Shown here piece after piece: positions 25,368-32,822 of a stretch of DNA of 37,981 nt. Positions within the stretch are counted from its first letter, which is position 1, and each line of letters starts with the position of its first letter. Under the pieces are notes generated by a model. It did no database searches. It was not told the origin of the DNA and worked only from the letters and a program-made list of their open reading frames with translations. Source of the stretch: Ammoniphilus sp. CFH 90114 (GTDB taxonomy: Bacteria; Bacillota; Bacilli; Aneurinibacillales; RAOX-1); assembly GCF_004123195.1 (NCBI RefSeq), contig NZ_SDLI01000022.1:1-37981 (forward strand), in the 5' to 3' direction. The translations under genes and the position numbers were made by a program.

Positions 25368-25625
25368 ATGAAGTGGGAAGATGTGTGCCTAGCTTTCCCA
25401 GGACAATGGGTTTTAATAGAAGCTGTTCGAGCACATACAAATGAGAAAAGTGAGCGCATTTTAGATGAGATTACTCCCTTGAAAAAGTTTACTAATTCTC
25501 CAGAAGCTATGAAGGCCTATCAAGAGATTCATCGAGAAGATCCTAGAAGGGAATTATATGTTCTTCATACTAGTCGTAAGGAACCTAATATCATTGAGAA
25601 AAAATGGGTAGGTGTTAGGCGATAG
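25368..25625 (+). CDS. Small conserved-looking protein of unknown function
   Basis: This 85-residue soluble protein is rich in charged residues, with a C-terminus rich in Arg/Lys. I do not recognise a domain. GGAGGTGA lies 6-7 bases before the ATG, an excellent ribosome site. Its TAG stop shares one base with the GTG start of the following protease-like gene, so the two are translationally coupled and likely act together. Such pairs of a short protein and a retropepsin-like protein look like a two-gene unit, but the role is unknown. Confidence 0.72.
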   Translation: MKWEDVCLAFPGQWVLIEAVRAHTNEKSERILDEITPLKKFTNSPEAMKAYQEIHREDPRRELYVLHTSRKEPNIIEKKWVGVRR

Positions 25626-26011
25626 TGAAAAAGCTAATTATTGACGATGGTTTATTACTTACGGATATGGAATTAACCTTTAACGGACAATTGCTTCATC
25701 TACAACGTGTCTTAGTTGATACTGGCTCAGGAAGCACAGTTGTTTCAACAGACTTAGCTGAGTCAATTGGGATTGTAGCAGAAGAGAATGACATGATATA
25801 TCGCATAACTGGTGTTGGAGGATCAGAGTTTGTGTATTCAAAAACGGTTGATTCAGTCAGAATTGGAGATATGCAAACAGAATATTTTGCTTTAGAAATT
25901 GGTGCAATGAATTATGGTTTTGATTTGGATGGTATCATTGGACTGGACTTATTGCAACAATTGAAAGCAGTCATAAATATAGACGAATTAACGTTACAGT
26001 CAAATAGCTAA
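25625..26011 (+). CDS. Retropepsin-like aspartic protease-fold protein
   Basis: This 128-residue protein has the aspartic protease signature VLVDTGSGSTVV (Asp32-Thr33-Gly34), a flap region (RITGVGGSEFVYSKTV) and the closing GFDLDGIIGLDLLQQL. This is the single-domain retropepsin layout, so activity would need a dimer. It lacks a signal peptide or membrane segment. It starts at a GTG overlapping the stop of the preceding small gene by one base and ends 2 bases before a terminator. The target protein is unknown. Confidence 0.82.
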   Translation: MKKLIIDDGLLLTDMELTFNGQLLHLQRVLVDTGSGSTVVSTDLAESIGIVAEENDMIYRITGVGGSEFVYSKTVDSVRIGDMQTEYFALEIGAMNYGFDLDGIIGLDLLQQLKAVINIDELTLQSNS

Positions 26012-26012
26012 T

Positions 26013-26053
26013 GGCAAGTATATTAGGAACCACTTCTATACTTGCCTTTTTTT
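26013..26053 (+). terminator. Terminator of the retropepsin-like gene
   Basis: The perfect 10-bp stem GGCAAGTATA/TATACTTGCC is followed by seven T. Confidence 0.93.
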
Positions 26054-26229
26054 AATCCAGTCTATCAAAATAGTCGAGAATACCCCCACTTCAAAATTGA
26101 TTGAAAGCGAGGGGTAAGTGGCGGGAGTATTCATTAAACAAAAGGGGAAGGAATGATCCCTAATTGCTATTAAGCTATTGGGATTCGATTGTGGAGGAGC
26201 AGAATAAGCATTGAACTGAGGGGTAGTTA

Positions 26230-26331
26230 TTGAAATCTAGAGCTGCTATTATTCTAATAGTATTACCTTTGATAATTGGTTCGTTAGGTTACTTCTTGTT
26301 TATAAAAGTCTTTATCCCAAATATAATGTAA
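26230..26331 (+). CDS. Possible 33-residue membrane peptide
   Basis: The TTG start has GAGGGG 6-7 bases ahead. The peptide is one hydrophobic helix (AAIILIVLPLIIGSLGYFLF) with a basic N-terminus and a short tail. It is too short to match a family by eye. It lies in a gene-poor stretch and is followed by a hairpin at 26394. It could equally be chance. Confidence 0.35.
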   Translation: MKSRAAIILIVLPLIIGSLGYFLFIKVFIPNIM

Positions 26332-26393
26332 TTTACCTTGTTTTGCTAATGATAATCATTAACTCATTGGAACGGTTATGCTACAAATAACTA

Positions 26394-26435
26394 AATAGCC
26401 CCTCTCAATCATTATCTGACCGAGTAGGGGCTATT
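26394..26435. terminator. Long-looped inverted repeat, possible terminator
   Basis: The perfect 10-bp stem AATAGCCCCT/AGGGGCTATT has a 22-base loop and only a weak T run. Confidence 0.5.
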
Positions 26436-26477
26436 ACCATTCTTCACTATCCACTTTTAGACTCCTTCCAAGTATTA

Positions 26478-26636
26478 TCAACGTATATTTGAATCCCCAC
26501 ATGCTATCTTGCATGCTTTGCTATCGTGTCCCATTGGACTCATCACCTTTCTACTTGTAGATTTATGAACTGGCATACTTGGGGTTTCATCTATATCCTT
26601 GAGTGTAGGGACTAAATTATGGATTGTTCCCCAATA
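26478..26636 (-). other. Open frame of 52 codons without a clear start
   Basis: The minus-strand frame ends in PMGHDSKACKIACGDSNIR and has coding-like codons but no ribosome site. The first in-frame ATG falls mid-frame. It could be the tail of a decayed gene. Apart from this, the peptide at 26230 and the hairpins, I see nothing between 26054 and 26674. Confidence 0.25.
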
Positions 26637-26668
26637 TTATAATTCCCTTCCAACAACATTGATATAAA

Positions 26669-26698
26669 GAGAAGGAGAGTACCGCGTTCGGCACTCTC
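26669..26698 (-). terminator. Probable terminator of the DUF3231 gene
   Basis: The stem GAGAGTGCCG/CGGTACTCTC (one mismatch, loop AACG on the minus strand) is followed by a weak CTTCTCTTT tract. Confidence 0.7.
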
Positions 26699-26704
26699 GT
26701 TGGT

Positions 26705-27262
26705 TTAGACATGAGCGAGTTCTGGTGTTTGCACATTTAGTGGAGGTGGAATTAGCCATCCTTTTTCCTTGTTAATGCGCAATAATCTTACACCATATTG
26801 AGCCTTAGTTACATGAAATTGCCCAAACATCATAGCGATATCTTCTCGAATACTTTGACCAATAATTTGACTACAAGTAACTAATCCAGCAGCAATATCT
26901 CTAGAAACACCTGCGGCAATTTCGGGGTCCATAAATCTTGCACCAGTTGGAATACTTTCTAAATTAGCAACTGGTCTTTCGGGTGGAGATGGAGGTAATC
27001 CAATTCCATTTACTTTAAGCAATTTTTCAACTTGTTCGATTTCTTGCTTCATATTTTGCGTCATATCTTCAAGAAATTTTCTAAGGTCTTTATCACCTGT
27101 GTGATTGATAAATGTCTGATACCCAGCTAACAAGCCTTTGGTCGTTGAAAGATAGGTCCAAACACCAAACACTTCTCCATAATGCATTGGTTCATTTTGG
27201 GGATGTCCACTTAATACTCCCATAATCGTCCTCCCTACACTCATTAAAGTTGTCATATCCAT
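26705..27262 (-). CDS. DUF3231 protein, single domain
   Basis: This 185-residue, mostly helical protein matches the DUF3231 family of Bacillales, several members of which are linked to spores. Recognisable features are VFGVWTYLSTTKGLLAGYQTF, the LPPSPPERP linker and the later FGQFHVTKAQYGVRLLRI helix. It has no signal peptide. GGAGA lies 8 bases before the ATG. It is a single gene with its own terminator. It is a distant relative of the duplicated version at 31164-32174. The biochemical role is unknown. Confidence 0.82.
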   Translation of the reverse strand: MDMTTLMSVGRTIMGVLSGHPQNEPMHYGEVFGVWTYLSTTKGLLAGYQTFINHTGDKDLRKFLEDMTQNMKQEIEQVEKLLKVNGIGLPPSPPERPVANLESIPTGARFMDPEIAAGVSRDIAAGLVTCSQIIGQSIREDIAMMFGQFHVTKAQYGVRLLRINKEKGWLIPPPLNVQTPELAHV

Positions 27263-27574
27263 TATGGGTTCTCCTTTACAAGAATTTTACCCATGTTTAT
27301 TTTTGGCGGGAAAGGCAAATTAAATCTATGTAAAAATAACCCATTAATCATTGAGTTGCGATAATAAAATTACTCTATAACGGGAGTCAATAGTTGAAGT
27401 GAAGCAGTTTCCATTGGTGTTGTTCTTTTTGTTACGAAGATGATATATAGAGTCTAATACGTAAGGGGAGACTCTAAGTAGCTGAAATACTAATGATTGG
27501 AACAATTTTATGGGGATTAATAACAGTCGTCCTTTACGATAACCAAATTTGGGTGACTTTGTGAAACAATGTAC
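27263..27574. other. Gene-free stretch between the DUF3231 and MarR-operon genes
   Basis: It holds one left box of the dispersed repeat (AACGGGAGTCAATAGTT at 27379-27395) and an inverted repeat GAGTCT...AGACTC (about 27451-27475). A 23-codon open frame (27493-27564, MIGTILWGL...) has no ribosome site. Nothing else can be supported. Confidence 0.4.
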
Positions 27575-28333
27575 TTATGCATTCAACTTTTGACATTGTT
27601 CCTGTATTTCACGATTAAAAATATCTTTTTGATCGATTGATAAAAAGATATTTCTTACTTTACGCTTTCTTCCGAGTGAGTCTTTAATCACTTGCGATTT
27701 TTCAAGTATTAATTCAAAATGTGGTTCTTCAAATTCTAATAGAGCAATTGTGAATCGATCCTTCTTTTTCTTATCCTGTTCAAAGTTGACTTTTCCACTT
27801 TGAATATTTTTGATATTCGACAATGGGATGGAAACCTTATAACGGAAGCCGAATTGAATGGCTATTTCTTCATCCTTTATAACAAGCCGATTTCTCGATA
27901 TTGCCTTCAAATCTCCAAGTATGAAAATAATTGCATATACTGTTAGAATCAAGTGAAGCCAGGCTACCCAAGGTTGCCATTTATGCAATAAAAAGGATAA
28001 TCCAACACCTTCTAGTATAAGTGATGATAGTATAGCAATTTGAAACGGGACATAGCTTGAATCTTTATGAAAAGTAAAAGACCGTCCTTCGCTCAAATGA
28101 TTCGCTTTCTTAGAAAATAAATAATAGCACATTAGGACTTCCCTTAAAAGGATGGAACGTAGGAATGAATTTTTAACCATTTGATTGATTGTGTTTTCTA
28201 TCTTTTCATGGACCGTTAAGGCCTCATCTTGCCTTTTATAAGTTTTAATGATATTTACCATCCGATAAATTCCAAAGCTTACAATCATCACTTCAATAAA
28301 AATAAGCCATTTCTGAGAAAGGAACCATTCCAT
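27575..28333 (-). CDS. Membrane protein with C-terminal PH-like domain, unknown function
   Basis: This 252-residue protein has an N-terminal helix (about residues 8-28), two adjacent central helices (about 95-140) and a cytosolic C-terminal domain. In that domain, EEIAIQFGFRYKVSIPLSNIKNIQSG resembles bacterial PH-like domains. AGGAGG lies 8 bases before the ATG at 28333; a TTG 3 bases upstream is possible. It is the last gene of the MarR-CPBP operon, 12 bases after its neighbour. Similar proteins are sometimes labelled carotene monooxygenase, which nothing here supports. Confidence 0.7.
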   Translation of the reverse strand: MEWFLSQKWLIFIEVMIVSFGIYRMVNIIKTYKRQDEALTVHEKIENTINQMVKNSFLRSILLREVLMCYYLFSKKANHLSEGRSFTFHKDSSYVPFQIAILSSLILEGVGLSFLLHKWQPWVAWLHLILTVYAIIFILGDLKAISRNRLVIKDEEIAIQFGFRYKVSIPLSNIKNIQSGKVNFEQDKKKKDRFTIALLEFEEPHFELILEKSQVIKDSLGRKRKVRNIFLSIDQKDIFNREIQEQCQKLNA

Positions 28334-28345
28334 CAATATGTCCTC

Positions 28346-29074
28346 CTATTTGTCCAGGTTAACCCCACTTGAAGTATCGGCGATGATATGCAATAGAATA
28401 AGGGGTAAAATAGATTCGAGACTTACGTAAACTGCGCCAAAGAGAAAACCAATAAGGGCAGTTCGAATTACTCCTGTTACCCCTTGGTAGGTATGAGCCA
28501 GACCAAATAGTAAAGCAGCGACGACAAGTGCAATCCAAATTGAAAGAGTAGGTAAAAAATAAAGAATGGCATACAATAGGAATCCTCGGTAAATAATCTC
28601 TTCAGTAATACCCGCAGTTAAAGAAACATAGTTCCACCGCTTTCGCTCCTGACTCGTTCTTGGAAACATAGACCCGAATTTCTCGTTACTGCGATATCTT
28701 TCCAGTTCCAGTTTAGCTTTTTCCTTATATATAGGACTCACCCTAATTGCAATATAATTTATGACTAGCATCAGTGAATAGATAATGATCAAGACAATTG
28801 AGCCATATGTGAACCAAGGTCCAAGGGTTTCTTCATTTATTGTAACAAATGATAGCCCTATATCTCCTAATGATAGTGGAGTGAGACCTACGATAATTAA
28901 GATCACTATTGTTGGAGTCCATAACCCAGCCATTGTAGAATTGTAATAGTTTATTCTTGCTGTCTGATCATACCTGATCCTTGCTTTAAACTTTTGAGTA
29001 GATATATATCCCCAGATTGGTTCATATGTTGCTATAAAAATGAAAAGTAGAATGAAACTTACCTCCAAAATCAT
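28346..29074 (-). CDS. CPBP-family intramembrane glutamic protease (CAAX/Abi type)
   Basis: This polytopic membrane protease has 242 residues. Motif 1 is EEIIYRG (Glu158, Glu159, Arg163), motif 2 is LLFGLAHTYQG (His194) and motif 3 is LLHIIADTSSG (His229). All catalytic residues are present. The family cleaves prenylated or membrane peptides and in Gram-positives often gives bacteriocin self-immunity or signalling functions. The ATG at 29074 is 6 bases behind GGGGGGA and 2 bases after the MarR stop, so it is co-expressed with that regulator. The substrate is unknown. Confidence 0.92.
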   Translation of the reverse strand: MILEVSFILLFIFIATYEPIWGYISTQKFKARIRYDQTARINYYNSTMAGLWTPTIVILIIVGLTPLSLGDIGLSFVTINEETLGPWFTYGSIVLIIIYSLMLVINYIAIRVSPIYKEKAKLELERYRSNEKFGSMFPRTSQERKRWNYVSLTAGITEEIIYRGFLLYAILYFLPTLSIWIALVVAALLFGLAHTYQGVTGVIRTALIGFLFGAVYVSLESILPLILLHIIADTSSGVNLDK

Positions 29075-29076
29075 AA

Positions 29077-29523
29077 TTATTCCCCCCAACCCGTTTGAGT
29101 CAATTCATATAATTTTTTTAATACTCGATGATAGCTTTCGATGTCTACTATTGATAATTTTTGATAATATTTCTCGATTACACGTTGATTGGCTGCTTCC
29201 ATTTCTCGATAAAGGTCTTCACCTTTTTTCTCTAACCTTACAAATGTTTCTCTCCGATTTTCTGGATTTACTTCACGCTTAACATAACCTTTTTCCTCCA
29301 GTTTTTTTATAAATTGACTGGCAGCACTTTTGGTAGCACTAATAATTGATGAAACTTCATTAATAGTCAATTGGTTTTTGATGAAAATATGTTGAAGTAT
29401 CAAAAGTTGTTTAGAAGTCAGTTCGTGTTCATCTAATACAGATTGGTATTCTTTAATCATTACCATTTTGATGGCTTCACTATAGAATTGTGCCTCTTCT
29501 AACAAAACCTTGGTATTCGTCAC
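29077..29523 (-). CDS. MarR-family transcriptional regulator
   Basis: This winged-helix repressor has 148 residues, with the recognition region INEVSSIISATKSAASQFIKKLEEKGYVKRE and the wing NRRETFVRLEKKGEDL. The start is GTG, 8 bases behind AAGGAG. It leads an operon with the CPBP protease and the PH-like membrane protein. A tandem 17-bp repeat with a perfect palindrome sits over its transcription start, so autoregulation is likely. It has no redox cysteine, so the ligand is presumably small and hydrophobic or unknown. Confidence 0.93.
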   Translation of the reverse strand: MTNTKVLLEEAQFYSEAIKMVMIKEYQSVLDEHELTSKQLLILQHIFIKNQLTINEVSSIISATKSAASQFIKKLEEKGYVKREVNPENRRETFVRLEKKGEDLYREMEAANQRVIEKYYQKLSIVDIESYHRVLKKLYELTQTGWGE

Positions 29524-29538
29524 AAATCCAACTCCTTA

Positions 29539-29603
29539 CAGTTAAGTTAGCTAAACAGTTAAGTTTACTAAACTAATTGTAACACTACCGTGATATGAAA
29601 CAA
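29539..29603 (-). promoter_or_regulatory. marR promoter with tandem operator
   Basis: On the minus strand TTGTTT (29603-29598), a 16-base spacer and TACAAT (29581-29576) form a promoter. Just downstream are two tandem 17-bp copies, TTTAGTAAACTTAACTG (29572-29556) and TTTAGCTAACTTAACTG (29555-29539), 15 of 17 identical. The first contains the 13-bp palindrome AGTTTAGTAAACT (29562-29574). Confidence 0.7.
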
Positions 29604-29623
29604 GTTACAAAAATGTGAACTAA

Positions 29624-29767
29624 ATTGGATGTCACATCAAAGTAAGGACAGTGGTGGAAGCAGGTACTTATGAATTGGAAGAATTAATTCGTAAGGCGTG
29701 GGCCGATGCCAACGCCTGTTTCCAGCCTGAATCCCATTTGCTACAGTTCAAATATATTGTGCAGTAA
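29624..29767 (+). other. Open frame of 47 codons, possible gene remnant
   Basis: The frame reads VEAGTYELEELIRKAWADAN and continues to a stop at 29767. The residue pattern is protein-like (amphipathic helix), but there is no ribosome site and only GTG (29651/29654) as a start. I do not recognise it. Confidence 0.3.
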
Positions 29768-29863
29768 AACAAAATCTAATTATGTATGATTTGTGAAGGA
29801 TTAATAATTGAACGCAGGGGATGGGAAAATAAACACAACAAAATGTTGTGGGTGGGAATAAAA

Positions 29864-30316
29864 GTGAAGCAGATAATTGTATCATTATTTATTTTAGTTG
29901 CTGTATTTATTGCTCCTATTACTGGAAAAGCTGATATACCTATGCCTTGCAGTTCTGTCTTAGAACCCATAAATAGTGGCTTTCCAAATGCAAAAGGAGC
30001 AGCTTTGGTCTATAAAGTGAAACTAACACCGAGCTTCCCACGGACTCATATAAGTATTCACGTTACCCATCTTCCATCACCGTCCTCTTTTGGGGATTAT
30101 GATGGTTTTGAAGGTTTTGCTTATATTCAAAATGAAATAAGTTGGAGATTTAAACTTTATCCAACGCCAGAAGAAGATGGTCCGACTTGGGCAGGTAGGA
30201 TTGACATTATTACAGCAGATTTAACAAATAGTCATATCCAAGTTCGACTATCCAATTCTAAAACAGGAAAGCTGGGACCTGCGGTTTTGACTAGTAGTAT
30301 TCATTCCTGCAAATAA
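29864..30316 (+). CDS. Secreted protein of unknown function
   Basis: This 150-residue protein has a clear signal peptide (MKQIIVSLFILVAVFIAPITGKA) and a mature part that looks beta-rich. There are only two cysteines in the mature chain, one near each end (PMPCSS and IHSCK), which could pair. I recognise no family. I chose the GTG at 29864 because GGGTGGGA lies about 7 bases ahead and the signal peptide begins there. The frame continues open to 29786 but would place 26 residues before the signal. A 7-bp hairpin (CACAACA-AAA-TGTTGTG, 29834-29850) lies just ahead of the ribosome site. Confidence 0.6.
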   Translation: MKQIIVSLFILVAVFIAPITGKADIPMPCSSVLEPINSGFPNAKGAALVYKVKLTPSFPRTHISIHVTHLPSPSSFGDYDGFEGFAYIQNEISWRFKLYPTPEEDGPTWAGRIDIITADLTNSHIQVRLSNSKTGKLGPAVLTSSIHSCK

Positions 30317-30404
30317 ATTACTTTGCTAACAGGAGACATTAGCATCCAGATGGTTCCTTCTATTTAGATAAATAAAATCACATAAACGGAAAAAAGGTGT
30401 TTAC

Positions 30405-30624
30405 ATGGCAAATCATATAGACTCAGTTCAAATAGGGATCGTTAGAATACATTTACCCGATGCCAGTTTGTCTTACTTTTGGATTTCTCAAGACTTAGCT
30501 GGTTACTTTTGAGAATGAACCCAATTGGATTTACATGTATTATGTAGATAGTGATGGGCAGGTTAACCAGCGGGGATTTGCCACACAGTTTCCTAATGAT
30601 GACGGAAAATATATTGAACCATAA
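30405..30624 (+). pseudogene. Frameshifted small gene (about 73 codons)
   Basis: The ATG at 30405 has AGGTG 6 bases ahead and runs 35 codons to a TGA at 30510. A second frame then continues as ENEPNWIYMYYVDSDGQV to the stop at 30624. Both parts look like protein, and a single indel near 30495-30510 would join them. No family is recognised. It could instead be two unrelated short frames. Confidence 0.45.
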
Positions 30625-30677
30625 TAGGAAGTAAAACAAAATAAACTATGAGAAGTAGAAGTAGGTGCTACTGAAGT

Positions 30678-30767
30678 AACGGGAATCAATAGTTAAGGAG
30701 CCAATTTTTATTCACTGGCTCCTTTGTTCGTTATTCAACTATTGGGCAGGAATCTTCAATAAATAAG
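30678..30767 (+). repeat. Dispersed hairpin repeat, copy A (complete)
   Basis: The left box AACGGGAATCAATAGTT is followed by a 9-bp stem AAGGAGCCA/TGGCTCCTT (30695-30724) and the right box TTCAACTATTGGGCAGG. CAATAGTT pairs with AACTATTG, forming an outer stem. The hairpin can act as a terminator. The boxes recur at 31008-31077 and in part at 25258, 26180, 27379 and 32823. Confidence 0.7.
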
Positions 30768-30809
30768 TTTTAATCTATGGTAAAATTTATCATAGAAAGG
30801 AATGAGGAT

Positions 30810-30992
30810 ATGGAAGGATTAATAATTACTCTTATTCTTGTAAACGTACTAATAGTAGGGTTTGTTGTATGGACGATATCAAGCATTAATGAAAAACTTG
30901 AACTATTGATAAGAATTCAATTAAAAAAAGAAGACGTCTATTTCACTGATAAAGTTATGGATGAAGAAATTGAGAAATATCGAGATAAATAA
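30810..30992 (+). CDS. Small single-pass membrane protein
   Basis: This 60-residue protein has one N-terminal transmembrane helix (GLIITLILVNVLIVGFVVWTI) and a charged, probably helical cytosolic tail. AAAGGA lies 8 bases before the ATG at 30810; an earlier ATG (30777) has no ribosome site. No family is recognised. It stands alone between two copies of the dispersed repeat. Confidence 0.6.
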   Translation: MEGLIITLILVNVLIVGFVVWTISSINEKLELLIRIQLKKEDVYFTDKVMDEEIEKYRDK

Positions 30993-31007
30993 ATGTATTT
31001 GTTAACT

Positions 31008-31077
31008 AACGTGAATCGATTGCGGAGGAGTAGCTGTCATAGCTGCTCCTCTTTTTGCTACTGAACTATTGGGCAGG
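31008..31077 (+). repeat. Dispersed hairpin repeat, copy B
   Basis: The left box AACGTGAATCGATTG is followed by an 11-bp stem GAGGAGTAGCT/AGCTGCTCCTC (31025-31051, one G-U), CTTTTT and the right part GAACTATTGGGCAGG. The stem plus T run should terminate transcription of the small membrane protein gene. Confidence 0.75.
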
Positions 31078-31163
31078 TTTGCAGAATATGGTCATCAATC
31101 GAGAGAAACTATATTTTCCATCTACCAAGGAATACTAAAATAAATGTTATTCAGGAGGATAAA

Positions 31164-32174
31164 ATGGAAACTCAACACAATCCTAAATTAGTTTCAACGG
31201 AATTGGCAAACCTTTGGACTCAATACATGAATGACAGTATGGCAATTTGTGTTATCAATTACATGTTAAAGAAGGTTGAAGATGACGATATTCGCTCTAT
31301 TTTAGAATTCTCTTTGAGTTTATCGAAACGTCATACTGAAGTGATTAAAGGCTTTTTAAGTGAAGAAGAATACCCCATTCCTTATGGATTCACAGATGGA
31401 GATGTAAACTTGGAAGCACCTAGACTTTTTTCTGATTCGTTCTTTTTGAAATATATGCACATTATGGCGGCGCATGGTATGACTGGATACGCTGTGGCTT
31501 TCACTACCTCAGCTCGTGCTGATATGAGGAAATTTTATGCGGATTGCAACAACGAAACCATCGAGCTGTTTAATCGCTCCCTTGATTTACTTTTATCAAA
31601 AGGTCTCTACACTCGACCACCCTATTTACACCCACCAGAGATGGCTCAATATGTAAAAAAACAAGGATTTTTAACGGGTTGGTTTGGTAATCGCCGACCT
31701 TTAAATGGAATCGAAATTAGTAACATTACCTTTAACATGAATAAAACGGTGATGGGGAAAGCAATGGTTCTTGGTTTTGGTCAGGTCGCTCAATCTAAAG
31801 ATGTTCGGGAATATCTCATGAGGGGAACCCAACTTTCTTCAAAACATCTTGAAATTTTCAGTTCTTTACTCCATGAAGATAATCTTCCTTCTCCTCCGTC
31901 ATGGGATTCGGAAGTAACAAATTCAACGATTTCTCCATTTTCTGATAAATTAATCATGTTTCATACTGGGGTTTTAACACAAACAGCGGTTGCTTTTTAT
32001 GGGGCAGCGCTTGCGGTATCCATGAGAAGGGATTTAGCAACCCAATATACACGTTTAACAGCTGAAATGGAGCAATATGGGGAAGATGGAGCGAACATTT
32101 TAATTAATAATGGATGGATGGAGCAACCACCAACCGCAGATGACCGTGTTACTTTAGCAAGCGGTAAGAAGTGA
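31164..32174 (+). CDS. DUF3231 protein, tandem duplicated
   Basis: This 336-residue protein is built of two DUF3231 halves (about 8-155 and 178-330). Corresponding segments are SKRHTEVIKGFLSEEEYPIP and SSKHLEIFSSLLHEDNLPSP, and FSDSFFLKYMHIM and FSDKLIMFHTGVL. It is helical and has no signal peptide. AGGAGGAT lies a few bases before the ATG. It is followed 4 bases later by a membrane protein gene, so the two form an operon. The family is common in spore formers and some members are spore-coat associated; the exact role is unknown. Confidence 0.85.
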   Translation: METQHNPKLVSTELANLWTQYMNDSMAICVINYMLKKVEDDDIRSILEFSLSLSKRHTEVIKGFLSEEEYPIPYGFTDGDVNLEAPRLFSDSFFLKYMHIMAAHGMTGYAVAFTTSARADMRKFYADCNNETIELFNRSLDLLLSKGLYTRPPYLHPPEMAQYVKKQGFLTGWFGNRRPLNGIEISNITFNMNKTVMGKAMVLGFGQVAQSKDVREYLMRGTQLSSKHLEIFSSLLHEDNLPSPPSWDSEVTNSTISPFSDKLIMFHTGVLTQTAVAFYGAALAVSMRRDLATQYTRLTAEMEQYGEDGANILINNGWMEQPPTADDRVTLASGKK

Positions 32175-32178
32175 CGGC

Positions 32179-32625
32179 ATGGGAAGATCGAAGGAGATTG
32201 AGAAAACTCTATGGAGCATTGCTTTACCTGGGTTTGCTCAATTTTTAAATAGCAAATATTTTAAGGGATTTGTTTTTATTACGTTAGAGGTCTTAATCAA
32301 TGTACAGGCAAGGTTGAATCAAGCCATTATGTACAGTTTTCATGGTGACATTCAAAAAGCCATTGAAGTGACTGATTATGGATGGTTAATGATTTACCCT
32401 TGTCTTTATCTGTTTGCCATTTATGATGCTTATCGAGATGCTGGCGGAGGTGATTCTTTTTTATTCTTGCCCTTTGTCATCTCCGCTTACATGGGAACCA
32501 TTGGAGTTATCTTTTCTCCTTATATTTTAGGTCCTATTTGGCTACCTATTCTTTTTTTAGTTCTAGGAGCTGCCATTGGTATTGGTATTCGAAATTTCAT
32601 TCGTAATTACCTTACAAATACCTAA
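32179..32625 (+). CDS. Conserved polytopic membrane protein of unknown function
   Basis: This 148-residue protein has about three to four membrane segments. The N-terminal WSIALPGFAQFLNSKYFKGF and the central YGWLMIYPCLYLFAIYDAYRD are typical of a family of small hypothetical membrane proteins in Bacillales that I recognise only by pattern. It starts 4 bases after the DUF3231 stop without a good ribosome site of its own, so it is probably translated by coupling. Its 3' end overlaps a broken minus-strand gene by 3 bases. Confidence 0.75.
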   Translation: MGRSKEIEKTLWSIALPGFAQFLNSKYFKGFVFITLEVLINVQARLNQAIMYSFHGDIQKAIEVTDYGWLMIYPCLYLFAIYDAYRDAGGGDSFLFLPFVISAYMGTIGVIFSPYILGPIWLPILFLVLGAAIGIGIRNFIRNYLTNT

Positions 32626-32779
32626 CGGATACTTTTCCATTGTGCAATGATGGTTCGAAATCCAGTTGTTAAGATTCTCTCTGCCGTTGTTTTTTGATGA
32701 ATTTGGTCACATTTTAAACAAAAGTACATTTCAACCCACTTATAATCTGTAATACCATAAAGTATGCGATTAAAAACAT
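32622..32779 (-). pseudogene. Small CxxC protein gene broken by a one-base deletion in a T run
   Basis: AAAGGTGA lies 4 bases before an ATG at 32779, followed by five T. With a sixth T the frame would read MFFNRILYGITDYKWVEMYF and go on through CLKC to the stop at 32622 (52 residues, CxxC). As written it leaves frame after four codons. This may be a real frameshift, a variable tract or a sequencing error. I do not recognise the family. Confidence 0.55.
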
Positions 32780-32822
32780 CTAATCACCTTTATTTTCAGC
32801 AGATATGATTGGTTATTCCACT

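Noticed and set aside
27575-28333. Carotene 15,15'-monooxygenase label used for similar proteins
   Set aside because: No carotenoid oxygenase motif (conserved iron-binding histidines) is visible; the protein is a membrane/PH-like protein.
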